Shown here: one piece after another, positions 39,411 through 51,045 of the stretch
Numbering within the stretch: the first letter of the stretch is position 1
Layout: every line of letters begins with the position of its first letter
NCBI GenBank assembly: GCA_003993805.1
Contig: RSEF01000002.1
Location: forward strand, 9,554,667-9,618,666
Direction: 5' to 3'
Origin: Himantopus leucocephalus
Taxonomy: Eukaryota > Chordata > Aves > Charadriiformes > Recurvirostridae
DNA: 64,000 nt
Notes under the pieces: model-generated
The model's input: only the letters and a program-made list of their open reading frames with translations
Told to the model about the DNA's origin: nothing
Databases searched by the model: none
Program-made: the position numbers and the translations under genes

Positions 39411-40411
39411 AAACAGCTGTGGCTGCTGCTGCAGACTTGAGCCTGCCTTAGCTACAGGCGCTGGACTGATGAGCCAGGCAGGAGTACTGACTCTGGGGCG
39501 CACCTTGCCCATCAGAGGTGGACAGGCTGAAGTGCCACCTATAGACTTGCATTGTGGTGCCAGCCTCAGAGATTGCCAGGCTTCGTGAACTTGAACACTT
39601 TCTTGTGCTCCCCTATCTGCAGAGCTTCTGGGAAGGAGCTGACTCGTGTCTGGTCAGCCTGACCCTGAGCTTGCATCTGTCTGGTGCAAATCTCCATACT
39701 CACCCCTCACATGCGGTTCTCCCAAAGATGCTGTGTCTACAATGGATAATGAAACTCTAATCCTTCTTCATAGTCAGAACACAGAAAGACAAAGGCAGAG
39801 GTGGGGAGAGGTACATATAGCCCTTTAAATCTTTGATTGACGATGTCTCCGTATGAGGAATGAACTGAGAGGTGACAAACAAATCATTAGGGGTAGAGAT
39901 AGCGTGCTGAGAAAATAACCAAAGCTCTTAATTTTTGCTCACCCAGGTAGTTCTGTATCTGATAGAGTACTGAGATGGTAATTTCCTCTGCTGCTTAGGG
40001 ATAGGGTTGCTCAAGATATATTGCAAAATCAGGATAACAACAACTTAATATCAAAGGAACCATCTTCCTATTTTGGCTCCAGGTAATAAAGCAAACCAGT
40101 CAATACTACTAGATAGCAGGTATGCATTAGTCAAATGAAGCTTATTGAAAGCAACTGTAGTTTAAAAATTATATTCTTGTTTGCAAATGGATTGCAGCGC
40201 TGGTTACCATCACACAGCTGCACAAAAATATACCGTAGAATAAAATATAGTGAAAAAGTGGTAAGGAGAATCTTTCACTTGTACATGATGGTGAGAAGTA
40301 TTTTTGAGCTATGCTAAGATACTGTGTTAGAGAGGTTCTAACTCTCTAAAACATGGAAAGTTAAAGAAGGCAGTAAACCCAAAGTATTCTCCCAAAGTTG
40401 AGGGAAATTAG
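39411..40411. other. Unique DNA between MIR and CR1
   Basis: No gene or repeat is recognised. Overlapping short frames at 39.4-39.8 kb have no family resemblance. Confidence 0.5.
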
Positions 40412-41580
40412 CAGAGAATCATAGAACGGCTGGGGTTGGAAGGCACCTCTGGAGCTCATCTAGTTCAACTCCCCTGCTCAGAGCAAGTCATGTAGTGCAG
40501 GTTACTCAGAGTTGCGTCCAGTCAGATTTTGAGTATCTCCAGGGATGGAGGATTCACAGCCTCTCTGGGCAGCCCATTCCAGTGTTTGACCACCCTCACG
40601 GTAGAAAAAAACATTCTTAGGTTTAAATGAAATTTCCAATATTTCAGTTTGTGCCCACTACCTCTTGTCCTGTCCCCGAGCAGCACTAAGGAAAGCCTGG
40701 CTCCACCTTCTTTACTCCCTCTGGTAGCTTTTTATACACATAAATATGATCCCCCTGAGCCTTCTCCTCCACAAGCTAAACAACCCCAGTTCCAGCAGCC
40801 TCTCATTGTATGACAGATACTCCAAACCCTCCTTCATCTTTGTGGTCCTACACTGGACACACTCCAATATGTCCATGTCGCTGTCACAGTGGGGAGCCCA
40901 CCACTGGACCCAGCACTGCTGTGCAGAAGGAAAGGATCACCTCCCTTGACCGGCTGGCCATGCTTTTCCTAGTGTAGCCCAAGGTGTTGTTGGCCTTCTT
41001 TGAGGCAAGAGCATGTTGCTGACTCATCTTCAACTTGGCCAACAGGACCCTCATGTCCTTTGCTGCAAAGCTGCTTTCCAGCTGATTGGCCTTCAGCCTG
41101 TGCTGGTGCATGGGGATATTCCTCCCCTGAGGCAGGACTTGGCATTTGCCTTTGTTGATCTTCATGAAGTTCCTGTCAGTCTACTTCTCCAGCCCACCCA
41201 GGTCCCTCTGAATGGCAGCACAACCGTCTGGTGCTTCAGCCAATCATCTCAGTTTTGTGTCACCTGCAAACTTGCTGAGTGTGTACTCTGGCCCGTTGTC
41301 CAGGTCATTAATGGAGACGTGAAACCATACTGGCCCTAGAAGAAACTCCTGGGACACACAACCAGCAGCTGGCTTCCAGCTGAACTTCATGCCACTGATC
41401 ACACCCCTTGGAGCCCAGCAGGTCAGCCAGTCAATTTTCAATCCACTGCACTAGTCTTTTCAGCATAAAGGACTATCAGGCTGGTCAGGTGTGATTTCCC
41501 CTTCACAAATCCATGCTGACTACTCCCCGCTTTATGATTTCCAGAATGATGGCTTCCAAGAGCACTTCTTTTATTGAGTT
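40412..41580 (-). mobile_element. CR1 LINE, 1.2-kb antisense copy with internal deletion
   Basis: Read on the minus strand, the element runs from part of the reverse-transcriptase domain to its 3' end, whose complement starts at 40412 ('aatcatagaacggctggggt'). The recognisable ORF2 pieces include the motif-C neighbourhood TLSKFAGDTKL (about 41250-41280), then MKINKGKCQVLPQGRN (about 41118-41165) and [16 protein letters not shown]. The motif-C codon that should be Asp is Gly (GGT, plus-strand 41262-41264), which removes a catalytic residue. At about 41450-41475 the sequence jumps over a stretch that in other copies holds motif A, leaving a deletion of the order of 150 bp. Several frameshifts are present. 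It is inactive and belongs to a different CR1 subfamily from the copies at 12.9 and 51 kb. Confidence 0.92.
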
Positions 41581-42154
41581 ACATGTTCTATTGCCCAAAA
41601 GCCATGAGTTTAAAATGTAGCCACTGGGGGAAAAAAGAAGACAAATATTTTGCTTAAATGAAAGTAAGTAGTATATCTCTTGGGTCCAAACTCTTTTCTG
41701 CCATATATGAATTTAAAACTTCGTAGTCTGCACAATCCTTGCTCTATAACTGGACCTGACTGCTGAGAATGTCTGCCGAGAACGTCTCTCATGTGGAGAG
41801 GAGGGAGTTTTCCCAAATCATGCAGAATCAGTGTCCCAGTACCTACACTCACAGAGCAAATGAGATGTTTTGGGCAGGCTGGATTTTAACTGGGCTCTCT
41901 GCCTTCTGGTGGGAACCATCATCAGTTGGCACAGGGTGGAAATGCCACCCTAGGCTATCCTCACTTATGTGAAAGACACTGCAAAACCAGACCATATAGC
42001 CAAGGTGACACAACCATCTCTTCACTTGCAGGATTGATCAGTGATTATCAACCATGCATGAGACTGTCCAGAGCTGTGAATAACCCCAGACATTTCTGTA
42101 TGGCTTTAAGGACACATTTCCCAGAACTGAAAAAAAGAGAGAGTGAGAGTCCTC
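41581..42154. other. Unique spacer between two CR1 copies
   Basis: Nothing recognised. The start of the next CR1 may extend a little leftwards into 42110-42154, where similarity is doubtful. Confidence 0.5.
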
Positions 42155-42430
42155 CTGGGGGTGCACAGCAGGGGGGCAGGAGGCAATGAACACACATTGC
42201 AACGGGGAAATTCTGACCAGATAGCAGAAAAAAGTACTTATAGTGAGGGCAGTCAAACTGTAGAAGAGGGTCCAGGGAAGTTGTGGGATTTCCTGCTTTG
42301 GAGATATTCACAACTCAACTGGATAAGGTCCTGAGCAATCTGATCTAACTGGACATACTTGAAGGAGGGGGTTGGAATAGATAACTTACAAAGATCCCCT
42401 AAAAGCTCAACTGTTCTGTGAGTCTATGAA
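42155..42430 (+). mobile_element. CR1 3'-end copy, sense, decayed
   Basis: It follows the last part of CR1 ORF2 and the 3' UTR: 'gtgcacagcaggggggcagg' (42161), 'ggagatattcacaactcaac' (42299), 'ggtcctgagcaatctgatct' (42326), 'gggggttggaatagataact' (42367), and a worn octamer end (CTGTGAGTCTATGA, 42415-42428). A short block between the last two is altered. No intact frame is left. It lies inverted relative to the copy at 40.4-41.6 kb. Confidence 0.88.
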
Positions 42431-43814
42431 ATCCGACTTTGCATTAGGACCTCACCCAACTTTGGGGTAGGACAGCAGTACAACCAGGAATGTAGGACAC
42501 TGTGCTAATTTGCTAATATTTCCTAGCCTGAAGGGAAGGGAAATTATACCCTATCATTTCACAAAAGATGGTCAGGCCAAATCCAGAATAAATGCATAGA
42601 AGTTAGGGCTATTCCTTATATTACCTAACAATGGTTCAGCTGGTTTAGTAATTAAACTGCTTCCACCAGTTCAGTAATTCTGTCATCACAGAAATGGAAG
42701 ATTTACATGATATTAAATAATTGCAACAAATCCAAATATAGTGAGAGGCATACAGTACAAGGGAAGTCAGGAGCTTTACAGGAGACCTGAAGTGAGCCCA
42801 TTATGAAGAGCTTTTTGTATAGAATTTGTAATGGCGTATTCATGTTAAAAGGAGTTCAGTATGTTTTTAGAGGAAAAAATAGCTCTTGGTACAGATAAAA
42901 ATAAATTGGCCTGGGATTTTCCTTTGTTAGAAATTAAAGTATCTCACAAAATTATTAATAGCTGTGTGCCTTCATGGTGCTAGCGAATGTTTCTGTGGAG
43001 AGGTAATGTGGTAGATGGTTCTGATATTTCTTCTTCAGCATTCTGACAAGAAAACAATGGCTTCTTCGCTATTTATCGTTTTAGAAAGAAAGCCGTTTAA
43101 CCTCAGAGGTGTCTGATGGCACTTTCCACAATCAGCACTGACAGTTCAAGGATGAAAGGTACGGTGTCTATTCTAGCTACTGAAGGGTTAAAGAAGGTCC
43201 CATAAATAAATTATGGATGCATTTTTAGAGCACTTTGCTAGGAACAAGAATGGCAGAAAATATCACAAGGCTGTCAAATCAGATTAAAGCCCATGTGCTC
43301 TGAGTAATCTGTGGGGAAAACTAACAAACTGTATGTTTCTCACGTATTAAAGATATTTTCTTAAAAAGCTGATTGGCTGAATGAACATAGAAATCCACCC
43401 TTGTTTTTTCCCCATCTCTCACGGTTTCTCTCTTATTCTTAACTTTAAGTATAACTTACAAAATAATTGCAGCTAGCAACATATCGCAGGTGAGTGAAGA
43501 CTCAATGAAGAGTAAAGCTGTGGAATCGAGTGTACAAATTAATGCATATATGTGGATAGAAATTTATAGTATGTATATAATTTTTCTCAGTAAGTTTTTC
43601 TAATCCCAGTCACTTGGGTGCCTTGAACATTTAACTTTACAACTTCTGCTGTTTCATAGCACATAGGCAGAAGGTTTATTCTTGATCTTTTCATACCAGA
43701 ATTGGAGGAATTTACATAGATCCCTCAGGACAGAACTACTGCTGCAGCAGTTTGCAAACGCTTAATCCTTTGTCCTAAAGACCTGGTATTCAAATCATGT
43801 CACCTACATAAAAG
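42431..43814. promoter_or_regulatory. Possible conserved non-coding block at 42780-43360 within a unique spacer
   Basis: The spacer between two CR1 copies is repeat-free. Its part 42780-43360 has AAATTAAAG (42931-42939), ATTATTAATA (42951-42960) and, at 43271-43289, CTGTCAAATC followed by AGATTAAAG, a MEIS/PBX-like TGTCAA core beside a homeodomain core. No frame is present. It is a candidate enhancer by appearance only. The rest of the spacer shows nothing. Confidence 0.27.
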
Positions 43815-44368
43815 GTAAAGATGCGATTACAGAACATGGTATCACAACTGGAATACTGTGTCCAGTTCTGGGCTCCCCAGTTCAAGAGAGACAGGGAACT
43901 ACTGGAGAGAGCTCATTGTAGGGCAACAAAGATGACTGAGGGATTGGAGCATCTCCCTTATGAGGAAAGGCTGAGAGAGCTGGGACTCTTTAGCCTGGAG
44001 AAGAGAAGGCTGAGGGGAGACCTTATTATGGCCTACAAGTATCTAAAGGGTGGGTTGAAGGAGGATGGAGCCAGACTCTTTTCAGTGGTTCCCAATGACA
44101 TGACAAGGGGCAACGAGCACAAGTTGGAACGTAGGAAGTTCCCTTCGAACACAAGGAAAAACTTCTTTACAGTTAGGGAGATGGAGCACTGGAACAGGCT
44201 GCCCAGGGAGGTCGTGGAGTCCCCTTCTCGGGAGATTTTCAAGACCTGCCTGGATGCAGTCCTGAGTAATGTGCTCTAGGCAATCCTGCTTTAGCAGGGG
44301 AGTTGGACTAGATGATCTCTAGAGGTCCCTTCTAACTCTGAAAATTCCATGATTCCGTGATTCCGTGA
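43815..44368 (+). mobile_element. CR1 LINE 3' end with 152-codon ORF2 remnant
   Basis: A well-preserved 5'-truncated CR1. A continuous frame from 43821 to the TAG at 44277-44279 carries the C-terminal part of ORF2, with blocks such as [36 protein letters not shown] and [14 protein letters not shown]. This region lies downstream of the reverse-transcriptase catalytic motifs, so it has no enzymatic activity. A 3' UTR of about 65 bp follows ('ggagttggactagatgatct', 44299), ending in three octamers of ATTCCATG/ATTCCGTG type (44346-44369). The intact frame and clean tail make it one of the youngest copies here. Confidence 0.95.
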
Positions 44369-45310
44369 TGGATGCAAGGGTTCTGGCAGAAAAGATAAGC
44401 ATTAGCTCTGAATTTCTAGAACTGTCCCAACTGGCTTTTAGCCTGGATGCGTGTTCTGACTGCCACTAGGCTGCCTGTTGGAATAATACCCTGGCACACC
44501 CCACGGCACCCTCTCTGACTTGTTTTCCGTGGGAAGAAAGCCAGTTGCATGGACTAAAAGGATCAATGATGTGCCTTGGCCAGGCTTTTACTTGGGAAAT
44601 AAAATGCTTATGTGTACCACGGGTACCTGAGCCCAGCTATGTATATGCACACTATAGGCATAGTAACTTGTATCTGTCTTCAACCACCCAACAGAACAAT
44701 TAAATTTTTCCTACATGAGCTTTAGGGGTAAGAGACCTGCATTGGGTCATAAATCCATCTTTTAGTCTCACATGTTGGACTCAGCTGGATGCGGGGACAA
44801 CTCAAAGTAAGCAAAATACTTCTATTTGATAGATGGAAAAGCTCAGCAGAAAAAGGACAAAAGGAATAACCGAAACCCTCTCATTGAATGACATCTTATG
44901 ATATGGCCCCTTGTAAGATGAATAACGTGCTAAACACTTGAGGCAGAACCTAATGAGGTAATTTAATGCCTAGAGTAAGACGCCTATAATGCTCTTAGAT
45001 CAAGAGTAAGAAAAGGATGTTCAAGCCAGCTGTGAATTATCTCTCTATTGGACTACATTGGACCAGATCCCAAACCTTTTTCATGCCCTTATCTTCCTAG
45101 GCATGTCTGCATAGGCACATCTCTCCAGATGACTGACACAAGTCCAGGATATTGATTATCATGAGGGAAAGTCCAAGCAGAAGTGTACCAGCAAGTATAG
45201 TAAAGCCCAGGAAATTTCATAGCCAAGATGATATGATACTGTGTATTTGGAGGAGGAGATCTGAGTCCCAGTGCTGTCTCACAGGACTGTTTCTTTTTAT
45301 GTTGTGTTGT

Positions 45311-45328
45311 GTTTGTTTGTTTGTTTGT
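45311..45328. repeat. (GTTT)n simple repeat
   Basis: Four GTTT units and a partial unit, preceded by related GTTGTGTTGT text. Confidence 0.75.
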
Positions 45329-48300
45329 AGGTATTTTTAATATAAACTGATCATTCAGTAATGTCTTTCATTGTTCACTGCAGGGTGGCCCAGCTCCAAA
45401 AACCAGCCTCTCCTAGTGTGAGTGTAGTTTGTATATCAAAAGATAAATAGTTTCTAAAAATTAAGGCATTCTCTACATCTTTACATTTGCTGTATAAATG
45501 CTTTATGTGCTCTATACATTCTATAAATTCTATGCTGTGACTTAGCACAATAACACTGTATATGTTATAAAACACTGTCAAGAGGAGTCTATGTCTATCT
45601 CTTTCTGATAGATTAGCTTTGTTTTTTCAAAGGCCCAGAACAGGATTAATGAACATTTCTTTCTGCATTCCCATTCACTTCAGTGAGATAAGGATTTCTT
45701 CCAGTAGTGCTTATGCATATAAAAATTTGTAGGATTGGGCCATGTTTATGACCCAAAGAACTCTGAACACCTTGGACCTTTAGTCACCCATTGTAGAAAA
45801 CACCTCTCAGTACCCACGAGATTCCCGTTTCCCTGCAGTTGAATTCATAGCTTCAGAAAACCTGTGGAACAAAATTATTTTGTAAAATCATAAGTACAAA
45901 AGTTTATATCACACATGTAATCAGAAGCTTAAAATGACAAAAATAAAAGTACTAATGCAGACAGCAGAAAGAATTTAAAGATTTTAAACAAATAAGAACA
46001 GTCACTAGCAAATGACAGCCTGAAAATATGCAGCACTACAAAAGACAAACATTAATTAAATAATGTTTTTTAACAGAAGGAAAAAACCTCTGTGAGTAAA
46101 AGATTTGATCACTTTGGCTGACAGTTTCCAGGTTATTTAAGACAAATTCATAATTTCAAGGACAAGATTTTTAGAAATCAGTAACCATTGTCAATCTCAT
46201 AATAATTGCTTGACTCCAGGAAAAAAGGAAAAAAAAACCATTGACATATTCAGCCATACATTACTTTTAATTAGAGTAGATGGGATAAATCTGTCATACC
46301 CAGTATGTTACTGCTTAGTTGAAGGGAACACTGTGAACGTTGTGAGGGTAAAGGTTGCAGGTACAAAAAAGCTGCCATTTTACCGAAAAAAGGTATGTTT
46401 TCAGAACATAGCTGCCTAGCAGGGGAATGCAGGTGCTCGTGCTGATGAAAAGGACATGAGCCACCAGGCATTGCACATCTGCCTCACCACCTCAAGACGG
46501 AGAGCTCAAAACCCAGGCTTCCCTGTGAGATAAACACAACGTCGCTTCCACTGCCATCCTGCACGGATAATGTATTTTGCTTAACATGCTTCCAAGAGGG
46601 CAGGTTATACAAAAGAAGGAGCATCTGCATGTTTCGGGAGAAGCGGTGCCACGGGAGGTGCCTGCGTTCCCGCTTTGGTTGCATAACTCTGCTGGTACCG
46701 CCCTAACTAGGCCACCAAACTCTTAGGCTGTGTCTGCACACTGTATTATGCAATTTCACGCAGTGATACCCAAACTCAGACTAAATGATTCTCTCTATTC
46801 AAGGCAGTCAAGCCACGCTAGCGCATCGTTCTGCCTTATCTGTTTTACTCTTTTACAGGCCTATTGAAAGGCAGCTGGGCATCTTTACACGGTACTACAC
46901 TGAGCAATACTGTAATTAACCTGGCATTATCCTGGTATATTTTGCTACCTAGGACTGTTTCTAGAAATTATCATAATAGACAATGCAGAAAAATGCTAAT
47001 ACACTTGCTTTTCATAGTGGCAATAGTTAATACCAACAATATCAAAGAAGCATTGCTCCTGGGAGAAGTGTTTCAGTTTGCTGCACGAAATGAACTGCTG
47101 AATTTCTTTTCCCAAAGACTGGATTTGTGCAGGTCTTGAATTATAGCACAGCAGACCGAGGAGTTGAAGGTTTCTACTGAAATGTCACTCTTCATTCCCA
47201 TTCTCAATAGTGTCTAATTTTTTTATCAGTTACAGCTATTCAAACTTTTTCTAGTTGAAAATATTCTTCATGTGAAATGCCATTTCCTCTCCAAAAACAT
47301 TCTCAAGTAAAAATGCGTTAATAGAAACCCTGCCAAAAGGAAAGATTTTCCTGGGAAAAAAATAAAGGAAAAATATATTTAAAAAATAACCACAAGAAAT
47401 TGTGTGTATTTTCAATGAGTCAAAGTTAGGCTCTTTTCTATTAAAAAAAACATAGAAGTTTATATATAAGTACAGAACTTTTCAGAGTCAGGAAAGATGT
47501 AACAGCTGCCCTTAAGAGTTTTTATTTTGATTTCTGCTGGTGATGACAGAGAGTTAGGGTGCCTGGGCAACAGAAAAAGAAGAATACAAAGACTAGGAAT
47601 TACACAGACAAGCAACCTGCATGCCAAATCCAGGCCATGATGTGGTTTGTCTGTCAGCTCTGCATGCCTAGATACAATCGCTTCTTAACCACCTAAAGCT
47701 AGTTTAAAGATTATCCATGCCACAAATAATGATGCTGTTAAGATGGATCAGAAAAAAACTAGCTCAGGGTTTTAAATCAGCCTGGTAATCTGGATGACCA
47801 CAGCCTACACTGGAGAGGACACCATGAAAACCCCGACGGTCCTTGCCAGCTCTACCTGGGGAACAGAAATTCCCTTCCCACCCCAAATCTGTCTATCTGT
47901 TTAACACAATCACAGGAGCAAGAGCCACTGATGTAGTCCTGAAATGCGATTCAGTCTACTTTCTTTTCTCCTGTGAGGAAGACAATGTGTTGGATAGCTT
48001 AAACTTATATCAGAAAGTTTTGTTTTTAACTCAGGGATGACCACAGTGGTTGATAGAAATTCTTCCATGACCATGAGCAAATTCCTCCTTCAAACAATAT
48101 AGAAGATGGAAAGAGATGACTGGTGGCATAGTACTGCAAAGCCAGTGCAGATATTAAGCAGTGTATTTTTGTTGATGGCAAGTATTCAGTGTTGACAGAG
48201 TTAATAGAGGTCACTTTCATACTAATGAATTAAGTGTACCTGACACAAAGCCCCAACACAGAGCTCAGCTGCTGTGGAATAACCCATATTCACAATGTTA

Positions 48301-50196
48301 GTTTCCCTTAGCCTCCAGAGCCGGGTGGCTGCGTGCAAATCCCTTATTGGAAGCAGCTCCTGGTCCAGAAGTTCTGATCCCAGGAACTGTTTGGAAAAGT
48401 GTTCATTAGCTCAGGACAAAACATTGCCTGGAGGTTGGCAAGGTGACCACAGGGGTTACTCCTAATCTTAATCTATCTGTGATTTGATGACTATTTCACA
48501 GTATGAATTGTCAAATTTTGGTGCTTGAACTGTTCCTTGGCACTACTTGATGCAGTAGTGTAGATGTGTCCATAGAGTCCCTCCTAGGGAAGGTCAGAGG
48601 CTGGTGACTCTCCAAGCTGTGCTGTCTTGGAGAGCACCAGGCCCACCCCAGCCTGGAGTCACAGCACCATGCAGATGAGCACGGCAATTGACTTTTTTTC
48701 ATTTTCTGTTTCAATGGTCTGGAAAAATGAAAGGCCGTTAAGATGGGAGAATTCCTGACAATGCAAGAACAAGAAAACACAAAATGACTTGGAGCAACTA
48801 AAAGAGCAAGGCCAGACAGGTGCAACTGCAAAGATTTTAGAGACAAAGATTGGGAGATGAAGTTATTGAGACGAAGTCAAGGATGAGGTGTTGAGAAGGA
48901 AAACTCAATTAAGGTCTTTTGATACTGTAAATGTAAACTGGAGAGCACTGGTTGTAAATACAAATCTAGACACTTCTTGGTCTTCCTGGGAATTCAGAAA
49001 ACAGCTTTGCCCTAAAAAATTTCTGAGTTCTTTTCCAGTACAGAAGATTCTCTATGCTCAATTTTTCAATGCAAAATTAAAAAGGAGTCATGTAAAAAAT
49101 AATATGCAAAATAATTCTTTCCCGTTTAAACAACAGCGTTTAAACAATGCATCTTTTCCTAAATTCCAGCCATAACTAATATATATTCTTTCTGACATAA
49201 GTTTTCAATCAGCTATTTTTAAATGTTAGGTCTTCTAAGAACACACATGTCCATAGTGTCCCCAACACCTCCCGTCTCTCTGTTTCTCTGTCGGCGTAAG
49301 TGAATGCCTTAATGGGGCAGGGAGGTAACTGCAAGGTGCCACAGACACTCAGTTTCCATCTGCTAAATACTGGAGCATTTTTAAAAGAAGGCGGTAATGA
49401 AGCAAACATGCCTTATACTGAATTGGTGCCCAGTGGCTCAAGTAAAATTTCAACAAAATGTCTTAACACTAAGATTTTAATATTTGAAGCGATTTTTTTA
49501 CTCTTCTATCTTCCTCATCCAGATCCCACTGTCAGGTATTTGGCACTTTAGAAGAAGGCACAAAGCTAGTAAAACTGTTGCCTGGTGACTATTTTGACCA
49601 TATTTCAGCTATATTACTACCTTTGGTCTTCTAGACATGAGAGAGCTGTATGCGCCATTTTATAGTGTCCCTTTCTTGTGGAATCTCCTTGGCTTTCATC
49701 ACTTGCTGACTTTTGAGTTTATTTTAAGGGTGGGTTTTTTTTTAAGATGCTGTCATTTTCAGCCGTTGCTACGGAACTAATTTTGTCAAAAGATGTGAGT
49801 GAAAAAAAATGGACAGTCAACTCCCTTTTTCCTCTTGAGTCTCTGACAGATCTCTAACCACTATGAACAACTGCTAAAATATGATGTAAAGAACTTCAGA
49901 AAAGACCATTTCTTTTAATTGTTTCAATACCACCTTTTTTTCCCAAGGAAGAAAACATAAACAAATATGAATAAAACCAAACACCCTTTAGCTGCATTTA
50001 CAAGAAATAAAAAGCTAAACTGTGGCTTGATCTGAACAATATCAAGCTGTGTATTCAAGCTGGGGCAATGTAGATAAATTACCCATTACCCACCGAGCCT
50101 TCTCTCTGTATACAACATCCAGAGACACATTTTTTATGAAAGAGCCAATGCTTCTGCTTTAGAGACAGGTCTTTTTTTTACTGTGTTTCTACCAAG

Positions 50197-50220
50197 AAAA
50201 AAACAAAACAAAACAAAAAA
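50197..50220. repeat. (AAAAC)n simple repeat
   Basis: A-rich run with three C interruptions spaced five apart. It resembles a decayed poly-A tail, but no retroposed body is recognised to its left. Confidence 0.75.
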
Positions 50221-50229
50221 TGTTCTAGA

Positions 50230-50520
50230 TGGTGTCAAAGATTTTGGTAGCTACATCAAAGGTCAAAGAACTTCACTGATTCACTGACGCTCAAATCGTT
50301 CTGAAATTCACCCATTAAGGACAAGTACAAATGGTTTATTATCCTGTAGTCGAAATGATGAGGTTGGGCAGAGAGGTGCCTGGCATTTGAAGTAAACAAC
50401 AGGAAGAAGTAATAAATAGTACATTAAAACCGGTCACCCTTGAACGGAAAGGCTGCAGTTGACCCCAGGCCTTAGGCTGGCAGCTTTTTATATTACAGCA
50501 AAGACTATACACTAAACTTG
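50230..50520. promoter_or_regulatory. Possible conserved non-coding element with nuclear-receptor/TCF-like site
   Basis: Repeat-free block. At 50252-50266 the text TACATCAAAGGTCAA combines a TCF/LEF-like ATCAAAGG with a perfect AGGTCA half-site, one base after an imperfect half-site (a DR1-like arrangement). Regulatory function is inference. Confidence 0.27.
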
Positions 50521-51045
50521 TCCAAGATCACTGTGAAAATGGAATAGGTTCTTAAATTTTTGTGTTGAGCATTTACATCCCCAGATTTTATGGTCTCTGA
50601 AGCATCTCTTCACTGCTAACAATTTTGGAAGGGAATGGTAACTGGAATTCGGTTTTGGGAAAAAAGAAAAAAATCATACACACACATATTTATGCAGATT
50701 TCTGCAGCCGCGTGTTATGCAGAAGGTTCCAAAGGCTTCAGAACTGCCAGGTATTAATCTCAAGGTACATTTTAAAACTTTGTGAATAGCTGCAGATTTT
50801 ATATAATCGCTGGTGTTCCCATCCCAGTGAACACAATTGTCTGTGTTTCTCTAGCTGTACAAACAATAGATTTAATATTAGCTGCAGTGCAAGGTGTCCT
50901 CCCACAAAGGATCAGGAGAGTTCAAGAGGGATCAGTTGGGGTGAAAAGGTAGTTCTTGCCACATTTACAGAGGTTAAAAGCATGTGCTACAGTCAATCCT
51001 ATGTGTAAAAAGTGTATTGTGGACATATATTTCCTTAGGAAACTG
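50521..51045. other. Unique spacer left of the long CR1
   Basis: Nothing recognised. The CR1 begins at about 51046, where its coding text becomes clear. Confidence 0.5.

Larger units (their letters stand above)
44369..50229. other. Unique DNA, no gene recognised
   Basis: No gene is recognised. Around 45640-45740 the words 'tcacttcagtgagataagga' and 'aggattgggcca' recall an old amniote interspersed repeat, and 47820-47890 recalls an ancient CR1/L3-like piece ('cccttcccaccccaaatctg'), but both are too short to call. The antisense frame at 48511-48846 (111 codons) has no family match. Confidence 0.45.

Noticed and set aside
43821..44279. 152-codon sense protein, the second longest frame in the window
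   Set aside because: It is the CR1 ORF2 C terminus, annotated as part of the mobile element.
45640..45740. Words resembling an old amniote interspersed repeat
   Set aside because: Only two short phrases match, too little to assign a family.
46725..46790. 'ggctgtgtctgcacac' resembling the start of an old DNA transposon known from reptiles
   Set aside because: A match of about 16 bp with no terminal inverted repeat partner found.
47760..47900. Possible ancient CR1/L3-like fragment
   Set aside because: Only one phrase recalls the family. An alignment would be needed.
48511..48846. 111-codon antisense frame
   Set aside because: No known domain and no convincing splice sites.
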